In this document: in pieces, positions 37,901 to 47,823 of the stretch
Numbering within the stretch: the stretch's first letter is position 1
Layout: each line of letters starts with the position of its first letter
Origin: Paramarasmius palmivorus
Taxonomy: Eukaryota; Basidiomycota; Agaricomycetes; Agaricales; Marasmiaceae
Direction: 5' to 3'
DNA length: 64,000 nt
NCBI GenBank assembly: GCA_037176845.1
Contig: JAYKXP010000006.1
Span: 124,001-188,000 of the forward strand
Position numbers and translations under genes: made by a program
The notes under the pieces: generated by a model
Databases searched by the model: none
What the model was told of the DNA's origin: nothing
The model's input: the letters and a program-made list of their open reading frames with translations, nothing else

Positions 37901-38621
37901 GTCTACCGCCTTGTGGCACAAAGAAAAGTAGACCAGAAACGATGAAGCAGACAAGTGACAACCACCATCCAAACACGACGACCCAGAATAAGTTACCAGG
38001 CAGAAGGTGTCGTTCTGCCTGCGCGGAAGGAACGGAATGAAGAGCTGATTCAGCTGTACGTGTGATAGAACGAGATTTTTTGTATAGAGCTGGTTTCCAG
38101 ATGGGCAAGCCGAAGGGGTGCTCGACGTTGATAAGAGACTGACGCTCCTTGAGTGTGATGGGATCCACGTCGTCTCTGTCTTCCGCTGAAGGAGTATCGT
38201 CGTCACGGCCATCGCTACTGTCGTGGTCCTCATCTACAGCCGCTGCCTTCCCACCGCGTCTGCTGCTTGAGCGGTCTCTTCCCTCTGGTTCTGCGTCTCC
38301 GTCGTATTCGTCGGCCTCGCTCAACGTTTCATCCCTGAAACCTCGAGCATTCGAGCTGACACTCGTACTTCTGTGTCCACGGCCAACCGAGTGCGCAGAT
38401 GAACTTCGCATCAGAATTGGGGGCGGGGGTTGGTGTCTAGTGGTCGGCGAAGGCTGAGAGAAATAGGACGTCCCCTGGTTATGATGTGAAGGAGTCTCTG
38501 CAGGCGACCAAGCCGAGGCGCTATGGCTGAGGGACCTATGGAGATGGCTGAAAGGGGTGGGCGTGGAGGAGACAGTATTCTGTTCACCATCCTCAGAGGT
38601 GGGAGATGGAACGTTCGACAT
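34982..38621 (-). CDS. VNX1: VNX1-type vacuolar cation/H+ antiporter (CaCA family)
   Basis: Vnx1-like proteins exchange monovalent cations for protons at the vacuole. A Ser-rich cytosolic N-terminus (about 150 residues) precedes NVEHPFGLPIWKPALYKKSR and about a dozen membrane segments. The two CaCA alpha repeats are visible: MGAVINATFGSIIEIVLYAL in the first half and LFALVPNTTEFMNAMSFALN with GNIAL in the second. Between them lies a Cys4 cluster, ICKGC...WICDQC (about 36490-36570), and a long hydrophilic loop (about 35830-36270). The last exons encode VAFSAWYAPEKMGQVAYTF, DVISIILSMFLLTYTYIEAK and YLVLAAGFFFAPRTDDLET, ending FEYARWYFTSR at the TAA at 34984-34982. The PNTTEF form of the second repeat is that of Vnx1 rather than the GNAAEH of Ca2+-selective CAX proteins, so monovalent transport is favoured by inference. 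Confidence 0.87.
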
Positions 38622-38955
38622 GGCCTAGAGCGGAACGAGCTCGCCGGAGAATGTAAATTTTTGCTGCAACTTCGAGTTGGTCGTCGTCCAGCAACAAGAG
38701 AAGATCGCCGGCTCGAGACCTCAGTTGCTCCCATACGTATGCGTCTCGGCAATTGCCGAACATCTAATCTAATCTCGACAAGGTCAAAAAATAGCAGTAC
38801 AGTAAGTAGGTAAGAAGTCGATGAGAGTGGCCATAAGAGTAGTATGCGAAGCAGTATGAGTAAAACGTAGTAGTCGGATAGTATGTAGAAGCAAAAAGTA
38901 GCCCAAAATCCATGATAAAAAAAAACTATGCACATCCAGTGTGTCAACTCTCTCT
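38622..38955. other. VNX1 promoter region
   Basis: This 334-bp gap lies between the VNX1 start and the stop of the next minus-strand gene. An A-run (AAAAAAAAA near 38919) and GTAGTAT/AGTATG repeats are present. No gene was seen. Confidence 0.4.
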
Positions 38956-40443
38956 TCACTTTCTCATCAGTTTCTCATGAAGCTGAGCACCTTTCAACTT
39001 CGCTCGGAGATAATCAAGCCGAGCATCATAACGCTGAGAAACTTCCTCTCTTCTCCGTCGAATATCATCCATCTCCGCAGCAAACTCCAACTCGTCCTCA
39101 TCCTGTTCTTCTACCATTGAAATGAAGCTAATCTCATTCTCCGGTAGCGCAGCCAGAGGTAAATGTCCGTTGCTCCGCGTAAGATTAACGCTCGAGCTAC
39201 TAGCATGCCCCAGTTGGCCCATATACGAAGGTAGTGCGGGCACGGGTGGAACATGCTTTGATCTTGCAGCGGCGGCACGACCTGCTGATGACATGCTGGA
39301 GGAAGACCCCTTCCGACTGAGTGAGCCACGGGAACTACTGTTAGCCAACGAGCCACCGTTTTTCGACCCCAAATTCTTGCGGTGAATTGATGGATTGGTG
39401 GAGACGGAGAAGCCGGAATGAATAGAGAGAACATCGCTATCCGGCTGGAGCCTACTGGGCCGCGGGTCTGGTATCAGCGTTATCGTGGATCCAGGTCTTG
39501 CTTCTCCAGCAGCCTGTAGACGTTCCCCAGAGTCTACTACTATAGTTGCAGGTCGACTGACGGTATTAGGTCGGCGTTGTCTCTTGGCTAGTGTCGTAAC
39601 TTCCAACCCGTTGAAGGCGTCCAAGAGTCTCTTTTTCTCCGCTTCGACCGCAGTCATCTCCTGTTTAATATCCTGTGACGTGACGAGATTCGCCTCGTCA
39701 AACACGTCTCGTACACTCGGCGTGTACCTTTCGGAAACTGGTGTTCTTGGGAAAGAGGAAGGGGGCGCAGCCATGTGTCTCAAGCTGGTATTACTAGGTC
39801 GTATTGGTGTATGGGGTCGACTTGAATTAAAGTCAATAGGTGATCGGTCTGAGGTTTGGCCTGTTCGGCGGGATGTGATTGACATGGTATCTGCGGGCCG
39901 AGATGCTTCTGTATGAACAGAAGAACTACTCGACTTTTTGCGAATGGGTTGAGGTTTGGTCGATACACCCGAGGTAGCGGAGAAGACACTGGAGGTATCG
40001 CTGAAATCCCGAGATCCAGACGCGGTTCTGCGGCCAGTTGCTCGGTGAAAGAGACTTGCTACGCCCGATCTAACAGAGGACTTTGACCGCACAGAAGGTG
40101 TACGTGGGAGGTCCACAATGAAATTTGATGAAGGTCGCGACGAAACAGAAGCTGAACGACAGTGTTAAAATTAAACATGGGAAGGTAGCCCACAACCTCA
40201 CCAGCTTCTGATGGCCCTCTCAGGTGACGTCTCGTCGATGCAGGGACGACTGGTGTTTCTGTCGGTACCGCAGCATTACCCGCAAACCGTTCAAATAAAT
40301 TCTGTCTCAACATCCGGTATTCATCGTCACTACGCGCACACTGTCAGTACACTAGACTGCATTCCGAAATAAATAAATACGCACTTTAATAACCCTTCCG
40401 CATTCGCGACAGCGAGCTCATTCAAACGTTGTGCAAGCGTCAT
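38956..40443 (-). CDS. Ser-rich coiled-coil protein of unknown function
   Basis: Three exons. Exon 1 (from 40443) encodes TLAQRLNELAVANAEGLL and splices through a 58-bp intron into NDDEYRMLRQNLFERFAG, a compact helical motif that looks like a conserved N-terminal module. The third exon is Ser/Arg/Pro-rich, typical of disordered and phosphorylated regions, with one helical patch SQDIKQEMTAVEAEKKRLLD followed by AFNGLEVTTLAKRQRR. The C-terminus is acidic then helical: EEQDEDELEFAAEMDDIRRR, SQRYDARLDYLRAKLKGAQL, a likely coiled coil. I recall similar uncharacterised proteins in basidiomycetes but know no function. The start lies only 64 bp after the stop of the next upstream gene on the same strand. 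Confidence 0.72.
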
Positions 40444-40507
40444 TCTATCAAAAAATGATATTCGGTTCGTTCATTAATCTCGGCTTTGATTTGAATTCCA
40501 TGAGAAC

Positions 40508-41023
40508 CTACGTGGCGCTGTCGGTCTGTTTGCGAGGAGAAGCGGTGGTGGCGTTCTTCGGGTCTGTTGTATGTTGCGGAGGTTCTTGTGGAAGTTCAAT
40601 GTCGCGCGATTGTGAAGGGGGCGAACTGGGAGATGATATTGCCATACTGGACGAAGAAGCTTCGGTAGCAAGTATGTTTTTACGAACGGAAGATTTGAGC
40701 TTTCCGCTGAGAGTACGGTAGTTGGGATCATGGTTTTGGCTCGACTTTTTGGCGTTGAGCAAGGGTGCAGATGCTGTATGTCGAATAGGTGAAGGATGTG
40801 ATAGAGTCTGCGCAGCTGTACCATCTTGGGACACGAAAGTAGTATTCGGCCTTTCTGTGTGCTCCTTGCCTTTGTGCCTCCCATACTAAGTGGTAAAATC
40901 AGCACCTGCTCATCACGAAGAAGTATTGAAACGCACGAAACGGGAGCGAATAACCTGGACTACGGTCGTCTTGTCGTCGGGAACATAGTCGTCATCGGGC
41001 TTCCTTGACGAGAAAAATCCCAT
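40508..41023 (-). CDS. Small basic/Ser-rich protein of unknown function
   Basis: Exon 1 begins GFFSSRKPDDDYVPDDKTTV and VQVIRSRF, then a 63-bp intron with a GTGCGT donor and a TTAG acceptor joins in phase 0 to YGRHKGKEHTERPNTTF. The rest is low complexity, with RTLSGKLKSSVRKNILATEA as the only helical patch, and ends SPRKQTDSAT. It is about 150 residues. A glycine at position 2 followed by FF and Ser/Lys resembles an N-myristoylation context, but this is weak. No domain was recognised. Confidence 0.6.
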
Positions 41024-41377
41024 ATCATTACGTTCGTCTGGAAGTGGGCTTTGCTATGAATTGCTGGGTCTGAACCAGCATAAAGGACAGGCGTGAAGAA
41101 GGAGCGTGTCGGAATAGTCGTGCAGGGTCGGTCGTCGACTGCAATGTGCTGAGAAGACCTCGGTTACGCCTATTCCACGCTAACGCAAAATATTTTTTAC
41201 TCTTTTCTGATCACGACCGTCACCAAGACTCCTATCGTTGGCGTCTCGGTTCTCGTTACGGTTCCATGCCTCACAGCAACTGCAAGACGTCGTTCAACAC
41301 GTGCCTGGACATCTGACTACTTGGCTGACTGAGACTCTTGAAATTGGATCTAACGCTCAAAGGCTCAAACCACCATC
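41024..41377. promoter_or_regulatory. Divergent promoter, 41023(-) / DUF427(+)
   Basis: These 354 bp lie between two divergent start codons. A T/A-rich run (AAAATATTTTTTACTCTTTTC near 41187-41207) is the only notable element. No ORF of interest was seen. Confidence 0.4.
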
Positions 41378-41872
41378 ATGAAGGCTACACTCAACGGAAA
41401 CATTCTCGCAGATTCTGACGAAACCGTCGTCGTAGAGGGGAACCACTACTTTCCACCATCTTCGATCAAGAAGGAGTACTTTACCGACTCGTCTACCAGG
41501 TGGGACTTCTTTGTTCGATCTATCTTGGAAGAAGGTTTGCTGACGTTGATCTGTAGCACCGTTTGTCCATGGAAAGGGTATGTGGAATGATTCCAAACAG
41601 CAGGCATGTTCACATAAACTATAGGACTGCTTCATACTACGACGCAAGTATTGATGGAAACACTGTGAAGGACATTGCCTGGTGCGTCGTTAATCAGTGA
41701 TTGCGTTCCAGCACATGCTCAGTCTATTTCAACAAGGTATTATCCCAGCACGTTCGAGAAGGCAAAGCATATCGAGGGATACGTTGCATTCTACAAGGTT
41801 CGCCCCAATCTCATACGGTCAAGGTCACCTTCAATTGATTGTATTGCACAGAACAAGGTTACCTTTGAGTAG
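41378..41872 (+). CDS. DUF427-domain protein
   Basis: A small conserved protein found in bacteria and fungi; its biochemical role is not established to my knowledge. Exon 1: MKATLNGNILADSDETVVVE, GNHYFPPSSIKKEYFTDSS. A micro-exon of about 21 bp (41556-41577) encodes TVCPWKG, the most conserved DUF427 motif. The next gives TASYYDASIDGNTVKDIAW, then YYPSTFEKAKHIEGYVAFYK, and a final tiny exon NKVTFE to TAG. Four introns in about 95 codons is dense even here, but every junction keeps frame. Length is normal for the family. Confidence 0.88.
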
Positions 41873-42395
41873 GACACGCCCATATTCAATCGTAAAGTGT
41901 AACGCTACTTGAACGCTCATTGTACAACAGTTTACTAGGAACTCGAATAGTTATCTTCAACGGAAAGTACAGAAGACTTGGAGCTCATTCGGAGCGTTGT
42001 GTCGGGCTCGCTAGTCCCGGGCTACTTCTTGAGGCCTTGAGGAATCACTAGCACTACTACGAAAACCTGCATGCCTACCTACGGTGCTCATGCCTGAAGA
42101 TCTGGCTGAAAGGCTGCTAAGTTCTAACAGCCACTATTACGAACTCACTGTCGTAACGAACATAGGCGAAAAGAGAAGAAATCTGATTTGGACCAGGTTG
42201 GTACTTACCGGCTGCGTGATTGAATGGTTTTACGAGCGCCTAAGGCCCTAACCCGACTTCCATCAAGCAATCAAGAAGTCATGGGCCCAACATGAGGGCG
42301 CTCAGCCCTGCCCCTGCCTTGTACAGCCTCCTTACCGCATTTTATACATATAGAATCAACTAATCTGTCGTTTCTTTCCCCCTTTCCTTGCTTCA
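41873..42395. other. Intergenic, no gene seen
   Basis: These 523 bp have no recognisable gene or repeat. TTTTATACATATAG near 42340-42353 lies about 45 bp before the next ATG and may be its TATA region. Confidence 0.35.
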
Positions 42396-42623
42396 ATGCT
42401 CGCAGCACGCAAAAGGCTCATCCTCAAATTCCTTCTCCCAGTCGTCGGAGGAATATGTACCTTTGCGTCGGCCTTTGCGGCTATCAATAGCGAAAATCCG
42501 ACAACTACTGCTTTGACCGTCGTCTCTGGGTTCATCTCCATTGTCGTGGGCATAGCGTACGTACGATTCTTTGAGATGTCGAAGATCCAAAGACCTATTG
42601 TCGTCACAGGCCGTTCTTCATGA
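42396..42623 (+). CDS. 75-aa membrane protein of unknown function
   Basis: A short uninterrupted ORF beginning MLAARKRLILKFLLPVVGGI, with two hydrophobic helices (LPVVGGICTFASAFAAI and ALTVVSGFISIVVGIAYVRF) and positively charged ends. It has the look of a small two-helix membrane protein. Its stop codon TGA (42621-42623) overlaps the ATG of the SH3-protein ORF (42620-42622) as ATGA. Either the two ORFs share an mRNA, or the upstream one is a long uORF or exon of a differently spliced SH3 gene. Confidence 0.5.
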   Translation: MLAARKRLILKFLLPVVGGICTFASAFAAINSENPTTTALTVVSGFISIVVGIAYVRFFEMSKIQRPIVVTGRSS

Positions 42624-43029
42624 GACACCCAAAGAACAGTTCACCAGGAGATATTGAAGGAGCAATAGATGTACGTGCCACTGCAACGTATCATCTCTTG
42701 AGACTGATCGATAACATTTATTCCACTAGGCTGAGAAAAAGGATGAGCTCCCGTCTTCACCACCTTCACCGTCGCCTACCCTAGTCGAACAGCCTACGGA
42801 AACCTCACCGTTGTTCTGTCGTGCTCTCTATGACTATCAAAGCGTGAACAAAAACGAACTCAAGCTGCGCAAAGGGGATGTCATCGAAGTTCTTTCTCAG
42901 CAGCCTTCTGGGTGGTGGGATGGTTTGCTCGGCGATGAGCGTGCATGGTTCCCTTCCAATTATGTTACAGTCATTGATGAAGAAGAGGCAGAAGAAGAGT
43001 TATCTTCTAGTTCAGCATCGAAGGAATAG
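42620..43029 (+). CDS. Stand-alone SH3-domain protein
   Basis: Exon 1 (42620-42670) encodes RHPKNSSPGDIEGAID; a 59-bp intron (42671-42729) joins in phase 0 to AEKKDELPSSPPSPSP. The SH3 fold is clear: FCRALYDYQSVNKNELKLRK, GDVIEVLSQQPSGWWDGLLG and AWFPSNYVTVIDEEE carry the ALYDY, WW and PSNY ligand-binding residues. The protein stops after only about 116 residues. The WWDGLLGDER and WFPSNYVT wording is close to the N-terminal SH3 of Cdc25-type Ras exchange factors, yet no RasGEF sequence follows, so it may be a derived single-domain adaptor. Confidence 0.68.
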
Positions 43030-43196
43030 CTACACCCTGTACTCTACAATCCTATTCTCTTTCTTGGGTCTGAATGTAACTACCATGAAATAAATAGTAA
43101 TTCAAGCTCTCTGCGATAAGCCTTACAAGTTACCCACCCCGCAGCTGTGAACTTTCCGGCATTCTCGGATACCCCGCGTTTCCGCCGGACGCGACC

Positions 43197-43965
43197 ATGT
43201 TTGCTCGTCACCTCCACCATCATCTTGCCCGTCCCTCCCTCTCTCTTCGACAATACTCAAGCTCCAGCAATGCCCTATACCTTCTTGAATACCCTTAATC
43301 TTCTCATACGCAAAGCAAGACTGCGCCGACACTTCGATTATACGAACCAAAACTCGCCAAGAGTTGTTATACACCCGTTCTCAGATCGCAATTGCTGCCA
43401 AAGCGTTTGGTGTTGAAGCTATCGACATGGTGCAGCATTCTCGTTTTCTCTTTATTTGACGTTCGCTGACTGAACATGGGCAGGTCTGCATACATTACAA
43501 AGACCTCGAATACTTCAAGTTGAAGGACGAATGTCAGGATGGCAGGAGGCTAGGATTTACTGGAAAGGTGTGCTACACATGTTTTATCGTCTCTTCGTCC
43601 TTCGACTGAACGCGAATACAGCAACCTATTCACCCCAATCAAGTAGACACCATCCAATCTACCTTTGTTCCAACTCCACAAGGTACGGCCACCCCTTACC
43701 TCCTTTTCCAAGCCGACTAACACCCGTCCTATAACCCAGAAATCACATGCGCAGCTAAAATCCTACACCAAATGCGAACATCACACGCTTCAGAGAAAGG
43801 CGCTATAGGATTGGACGGAGAAATGATCGACGCGCCTATGATTAAACAGGTGCGTTTTCCTCGCGTTTTGTTGGCCGCAGTTACTGAGAGGAGACGACCA
43901 TATAGGCTGAAGGTGTTGTAAGAATAGCCAAGGCAGCTGGGTTGGAGATACCTACGTTTGATTGA
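43197..43965 (+). pseudogene. CLYBL-like (citrate-lyase beta-like) gene with the middle deleted
   Basis: The ATG at 43197 opens FARHLHHHLARPSLSLRQYS, a good mitochondrial presequence for this enzyme family. Within about 33 codons the frame hits a stop and the sequence jumps to the C-terminal third in another frame: DCADTSIIRTKTRQELLYTR, SQIAIAAKAFGVEAIDMV, CIHYKDLEYFKLKDECQDGR, RLGFTGKQPIHPNQVDTIQS, AAKILHQMRTSHASEKGAIG, LDGEMIDAPMIKQAEGVVRI and a normal end at TGA (43963-43965). The central barrel with the metal- and substrate-binding residues is missing (my estimate from family length is 150 or more codons). Introns in the remaining part are still canonical. The 3' part is duplicated at 46310-46670. 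Confidence 0.72.
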
Positions 43966-44277
43966 GATTCGGAAGGAAGACAAGTGCGCCACGGTGTAGT
44001 CTGTCGTTACGTCGATTTGACAATGATATTCCGCTCGACACCTCTGAATGATCCTTGCCGTGGTCAGTGAGTTCCGAATCCCTACGGAACGCTCTACTTC
44101 GAGCAGAATATGTCTTATTGCATGATTAGTTGACGCGGTACAATCCTGGAAGTCCAGGTCAAGAAGATGAATTATGATATATGGGTGTGTGCATTGCCAC
44201 TGTTGGACCTCCTTCCTTCTAACTTGATTGTTCAAGTGTTGGATATACGTCGTATCTCGACATACAGGCTACAGCAC
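43966..44277. other. Tail-to-tail gap, CLYBL relic / NTPase
   Basis: These 312 bp lie between converging ends. A minus-strand open frame crosses it (to 44235) but shows no family features. The first few bases (GATTGAGATTCGGAAGGAAGA) are repeated at 46645-46663 as part of the duplication. Confidence 0.35.
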
Positions 44278-45995
44278 CTATAACACAACGAAATCTGCGG
44301 GAAAATAACAACACATACACGAAACCTTCCCAAACCTCGCACACGGAACGCTCGCCGGTTCTACTTTGTACGGTCGAATATAAATCATCTCCCAATCCTC
44401 TTCAGGAGGTAAACCCATGATCCTTTCCTTCATATCTCGAATAACCATTTCCGGGAGCGTCTCAGGCTCGACCGTGGTTGTAATTCGTAACAGTCTCAGA
44501 ACATTGCTCGGGCCAAAACTATCCAAGTAAAACGCGACATGCCCTGTTTTGCCAACGTCGATAGAAAGTGGTACATAGAGGATCTCCGGCTGGATCGCAA
44601 TTCTTGATTTCCGGTGTAGGTCGTAAGCAGATACACCTACGATCCTGAATGTCGTTGCCGTGGGCGACTGTAGAAGTTCATTGTGATTCGGTCCTAGATC
44701 TGCATCATGATTCTTCCCCTCGACGATGGTCTTGCTGTCTTCAGGACATGGGAATAATTCGAGATCCGTGACGACGTCTTCAGCCAGCCTATCCAAAACA
44801 TAGATCTCATACAACACATTCGTCAACTCCTTAACCAACACTCCATATAAGCGGCTAAAGAGAGATAAACGCTTCGAGCGATCCATTTGCAGAAGCCGAG
44901 TACGCAAAGCCCCTGCCACGCGCGAGCTCAGGATGAATTTGGCTGGTAATGTTCTGGGATCTGGGTTGGTACGATTGTCATAGATGATTTCGTGTGGGAG
45001 GTTAGGGTACGAGCTAGTCAGGAGGTGTTCGATTTCGTTGTTTGACAGGCTGTACACAGCGGCTTCGCTCATTGTAGCGAGTTGTTCATGATTGTCCCTG
45101 AAGAGGTTGCGAGGAACAGCACCGACACCACGACGACGTTTGCGAAGATCACTCCAAGGTATTTTATACAGTGCGCATCTAAATAGCGAAATTAGAGGAA
45201 CTGAGTATGTTGTACGTACCCATATCTGAGCTCATCGTCTGTCCAGCCTTTCATAAACACCTTAACGACATCCACTGGTTGGTTCTCCACCCAGGTTGTT
45301 GACCATTTGGTACAGGAGGTAGGAGATGCTGTCAGTATTATGCGAGGTTGCTTCTCCTCGCCTTCCCACAGTAAGCTGGGAATAGTGAGTTCGTCCAACG
45401 CGTCCATTAGGAGCCATGTTTCACGCGTGAATTGGCCAAGGTCAAGGTCATCGTTGGCCTTGTGCATGGCGACGCCGTCTTGATAAAACAGATATAGTTT
45501 GCGACCTGCAGTGTCGTAGAAAAGAGTAGGCTTCTTGGCTAGGCAACGTTGATAGAGTATGAATACTCGAAAGACAGACTTTCCTAACAAATTCAAATGT
45601 CACGGTGAATGAATTTTTCGGTGAGTAGGATGAAATAGTGGCATACCAATACCAGGATGTCCCGTAATAATGGCTGCCTGTCTTCGCCTTGAGAATACAC
45701 TGTCGTTGTGGTAATTACTCAACCAGTCATAGAGAGAAGTATACTCCGCGCGGATCAATGAGCGTCCAGGAGGACTATTGAGAATCGAAGTCGGAAATAG
45801 CTGGACACTTTCTGGGGCAGTGGATGAAATATCCTCGATAGACATATACTTTGGAGCGAGGTCGGCATGGGTCAAGAATTCTGAGGGCCGATTGCTTCCC
45901 CAGCACTGTTTCCAGAATTTGTACAACTCCTTTGAAGAATCGACGGCAGACCAACCCTGGTGCAAGGAGAATGGACGAGCGAAATACTCTTCCAT
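44278..45995 (-). CDS. P-loop NTPase of the Crinkler/RHS type
   Basis: The start at 45995 gives EEYFARPFSLHQGWSAVDSS and KELYKFWKQCW. The ATP-binding loop is split by a 51-bp intron: AAIITGHPGIG joins KSVFRVFILYQRCLAKKP, giving GHPGIGKS (Walker A). A probable Walker B follows (TWLLMDALDEL, hhhhDDE-like), then RIILTASPTSCTKWSTTW, a sensor-like Thr/Ser strand. The next junction reads RYG to CALYKIPWSDLRKRRRGVG and continues into VPRNLFRDNHEQL and a C-terminal part ending SCMCCYFPADFVVL. This layout (WLSN, GxPGxGKS, ALDEL, W-rich) matches fungal NTPases related to Crinkler and retrotransposon-hot-spot proteins, as I recall them. The nuclease partner domain was not recognised. A degraded copy of its C-terminus lies at about 46750-46900. 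Confidence 0.68.
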
Positions 45996-46309
45996 CAGTA
46001 CTAGTAGTAGTGACGGTGAACTCGGAAAAGCGGAGATGTGAACAGTGGCAGCGCAGATGGGAAACACCTACCCAATTTAGAAAATGATTCCTTCAGCGCT
46101 TGAGTTTTATTAGGCTTGCTATGTACGCTCACCGCAAGGTTACCACGAATCCACCAATAGGGAGGAGGAGTAAGGAGAAGGAGGAAATAGGAAAAAAATA
46201 ATTGATAGCGGCCGGGTGGCAAGGCAAGTCCAATCCTCTTCTTCAGTTTCCATGTCCTGACCCATAAACCCATAGCTCTCACTACCCCAAGTCCAAACTG
46301 CCGTTCTTC

Positions 46310-46670
46310 GTAGAATCCACCCTGTGCAAGATTTACACCATCCAATCTACCTTTGTCCCAACTCCACGAGTGTACGCCCGCTCCTTATGTTCACCTCATC
46401 GTGTACTAACACCCATCCTATAGCCCAGAAATCGCACACGCGGCTAAAATCTTACGCCAAATGAGAACAGCGCATGCCTCGGAGAAAGATTAAGGTGGTA
46501 CTGAGTTGAACGGGGAGATGATTGACGCGTCCATGATTGAACGGGTGCGTTTTCCTGTTGTCTTGACGACTGTGGTCGCTGAGAATAACCGACATAGAAG
46601 GCCGAAGGCTTTGGAAGAATAGCTAAGGGGGATACCTACTTTTGATTGAGAATCGGAAGGAAGAGTGTAC
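46310..46670 (+). pseudogene. Duplicated 3' fragment of the CLYBL-like gene
   Basis: Closely resembles 43640-43980 in order and sequence: TACACCATCCAATCTACCTT, then CTAACACCCATCCTATAGCC, then codons reading AAKILRQMRTAHASEK, followed by an in-frame TAA, and later NGEMIDAS. The end AGAATCGGAAGGAAGA is shared too. There is no start, no upstream exons, and at least one internal stop, so it cannot be functional. Confidence 0.8.
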
Positions 46671-46749
46671 GATACGCATGCACAATCACAGCTATGAAGA
46701 ATGAGATTCCACTAGCGCATGACATTATAATTTTCAACTACGATACAAA

Positions 46750-46900
46750 CACCTGAAGCGACATCATACACGGGTCAACATATATGGGTTTGATGCAACC
46801 TTCTTGCGAACGTCTTGACGCGATGTCCATCTTGCATGGCTGGACATAGACCGCTTCCCGATCTTGTTCAGGAGATAGACCAATCGTCTTGAGCCCGTTC
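46750..46900 (-). pseudogene. Degenerate C-terminal relic of the NTPase gene
   Basis: Minus-strand reading of about 46890-46780 gives IGLSPEQDREAVYVQPCKMD, matching MGLPPEEDWEMIYIRPYKVE of the intact NTPase gene (about 44420-44350). It sits in the same tail-to-tail relation to the CLYBL fragment as in the parent locus, so both were copied together. Confidence 0.6.
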
Positions 46901-46920
46901 CGTTGGCAGGTGCCGAGGAT

Positions 46921-47690
46921 TTAGTAGCCTCGCTTCCAGTACAACGCCATCTCATCGTCAACTCCAGACACACCATCCATAGCGTCGACACCCAATGGGG
47001 TATAACCATTCAGCTTCACATACGCACACCAAACCTTGAGCATCGAACGAACTCTGGATTGGGATCTTGGTAATTTGAAGAGTGCCTTCAGAAATGACTT
47101 CCCGAGAAGCAGCTGGGGAGGCACCGCGATTCCACCGACCTGCTCAAATGAGCTGGGATCTGCGTCGTCAAAAGTCGATGCGGCAGCTGAGTAGTTCTGT
47201 AGAAGAATCGTCACTGGGCGGTTTCGTTGTAAAAGGCTGCCGGCTTGGAATAGGTTGTGAACAGGGTGGCATGGCACAGGATAGGTGATACTGACTTATC
47301 CGGTAAGCAGGGCATCCAAGTTCTTCCCAGTGTAGGTTGGGGTCGAGCGATGAAACTTGTGGGATTAGGATAGGTGGAGAGTCCTTGTATCCAGCTGCCA
47401 GCAAGGTTTGATAGGCAATTTCAAGCTGGTCGTCGGGAACGAGTAAATGCATATGCTGATGGCAAGTCCGGGGGTTATTTATTGAGACAAGAAGTGAACT
47501 GGTTGCTTACATTCTCAGCAACTGGAACGCCATAATATAACAATGCCCATTCGCCCCAGAGGATGACTGGACCTATGTTTGATCGAGCAAGAATGCTGGT
47601 TAGGTGAGTGGAGATGTCTTGTCGCAATGTTTCCAGGAAAATATCGCCAGCCGTTTGAGTGGTTGTGTGCAATTTAGTAGAGTGCCCCAT
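46921..47690 (-). CDS. Nucleotidyltransferase-like protein, unknown function
   Basis: Three exons joined in frame. Exon 1 (from ATG 47690): GHSTKLHTTTQTAGDIFLET, LRQDISTHLTSILARSN, IGPVILWGEWALLYYGVPVA. Exon 2: HMHLLVPDDQLEIAYQTLLA, AGYKDSPPILIPQVSSLDPN. An intron from a GTCAGT donor to a CCAAG acceptor leads to exon 3: GSLLQRNRPVTILLQNYSAA, QVGGIAVPPQLLLGKSFLKA, LFKLPRSQSRVRSMLKVWCA, ending MALYWKRGY. The pattern GEWAL..YGVP...hhVPD followed by an AGY helix resembles the start of minimal nucleotidyltransferase folds seen in many uncharacterised Agaricomycete proteins, but a clear catalytic Asp pair is not visible. Function is therefore open. Confidence 0.55.
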
Positions 47691-47823
47691 GGTCGCATTG
47701 GAGAAGGGAAGCTGAAGACCCTTTCCCACGGAGTCTACTACTTACATCGGTACCGGGTCAAGCTACTCTTCAAGGTTCGCGGTTTATTCCTCGACTACTC
47801 GTCCACTAGGTATATATACACGA

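Noticed and set aside
43729..44235. Minus-strand ORF of 168 codons across the CLYBL/NTPase gap
   Set aside because: Overlaps CLYBL exons antisense and shows no domain or splice support.
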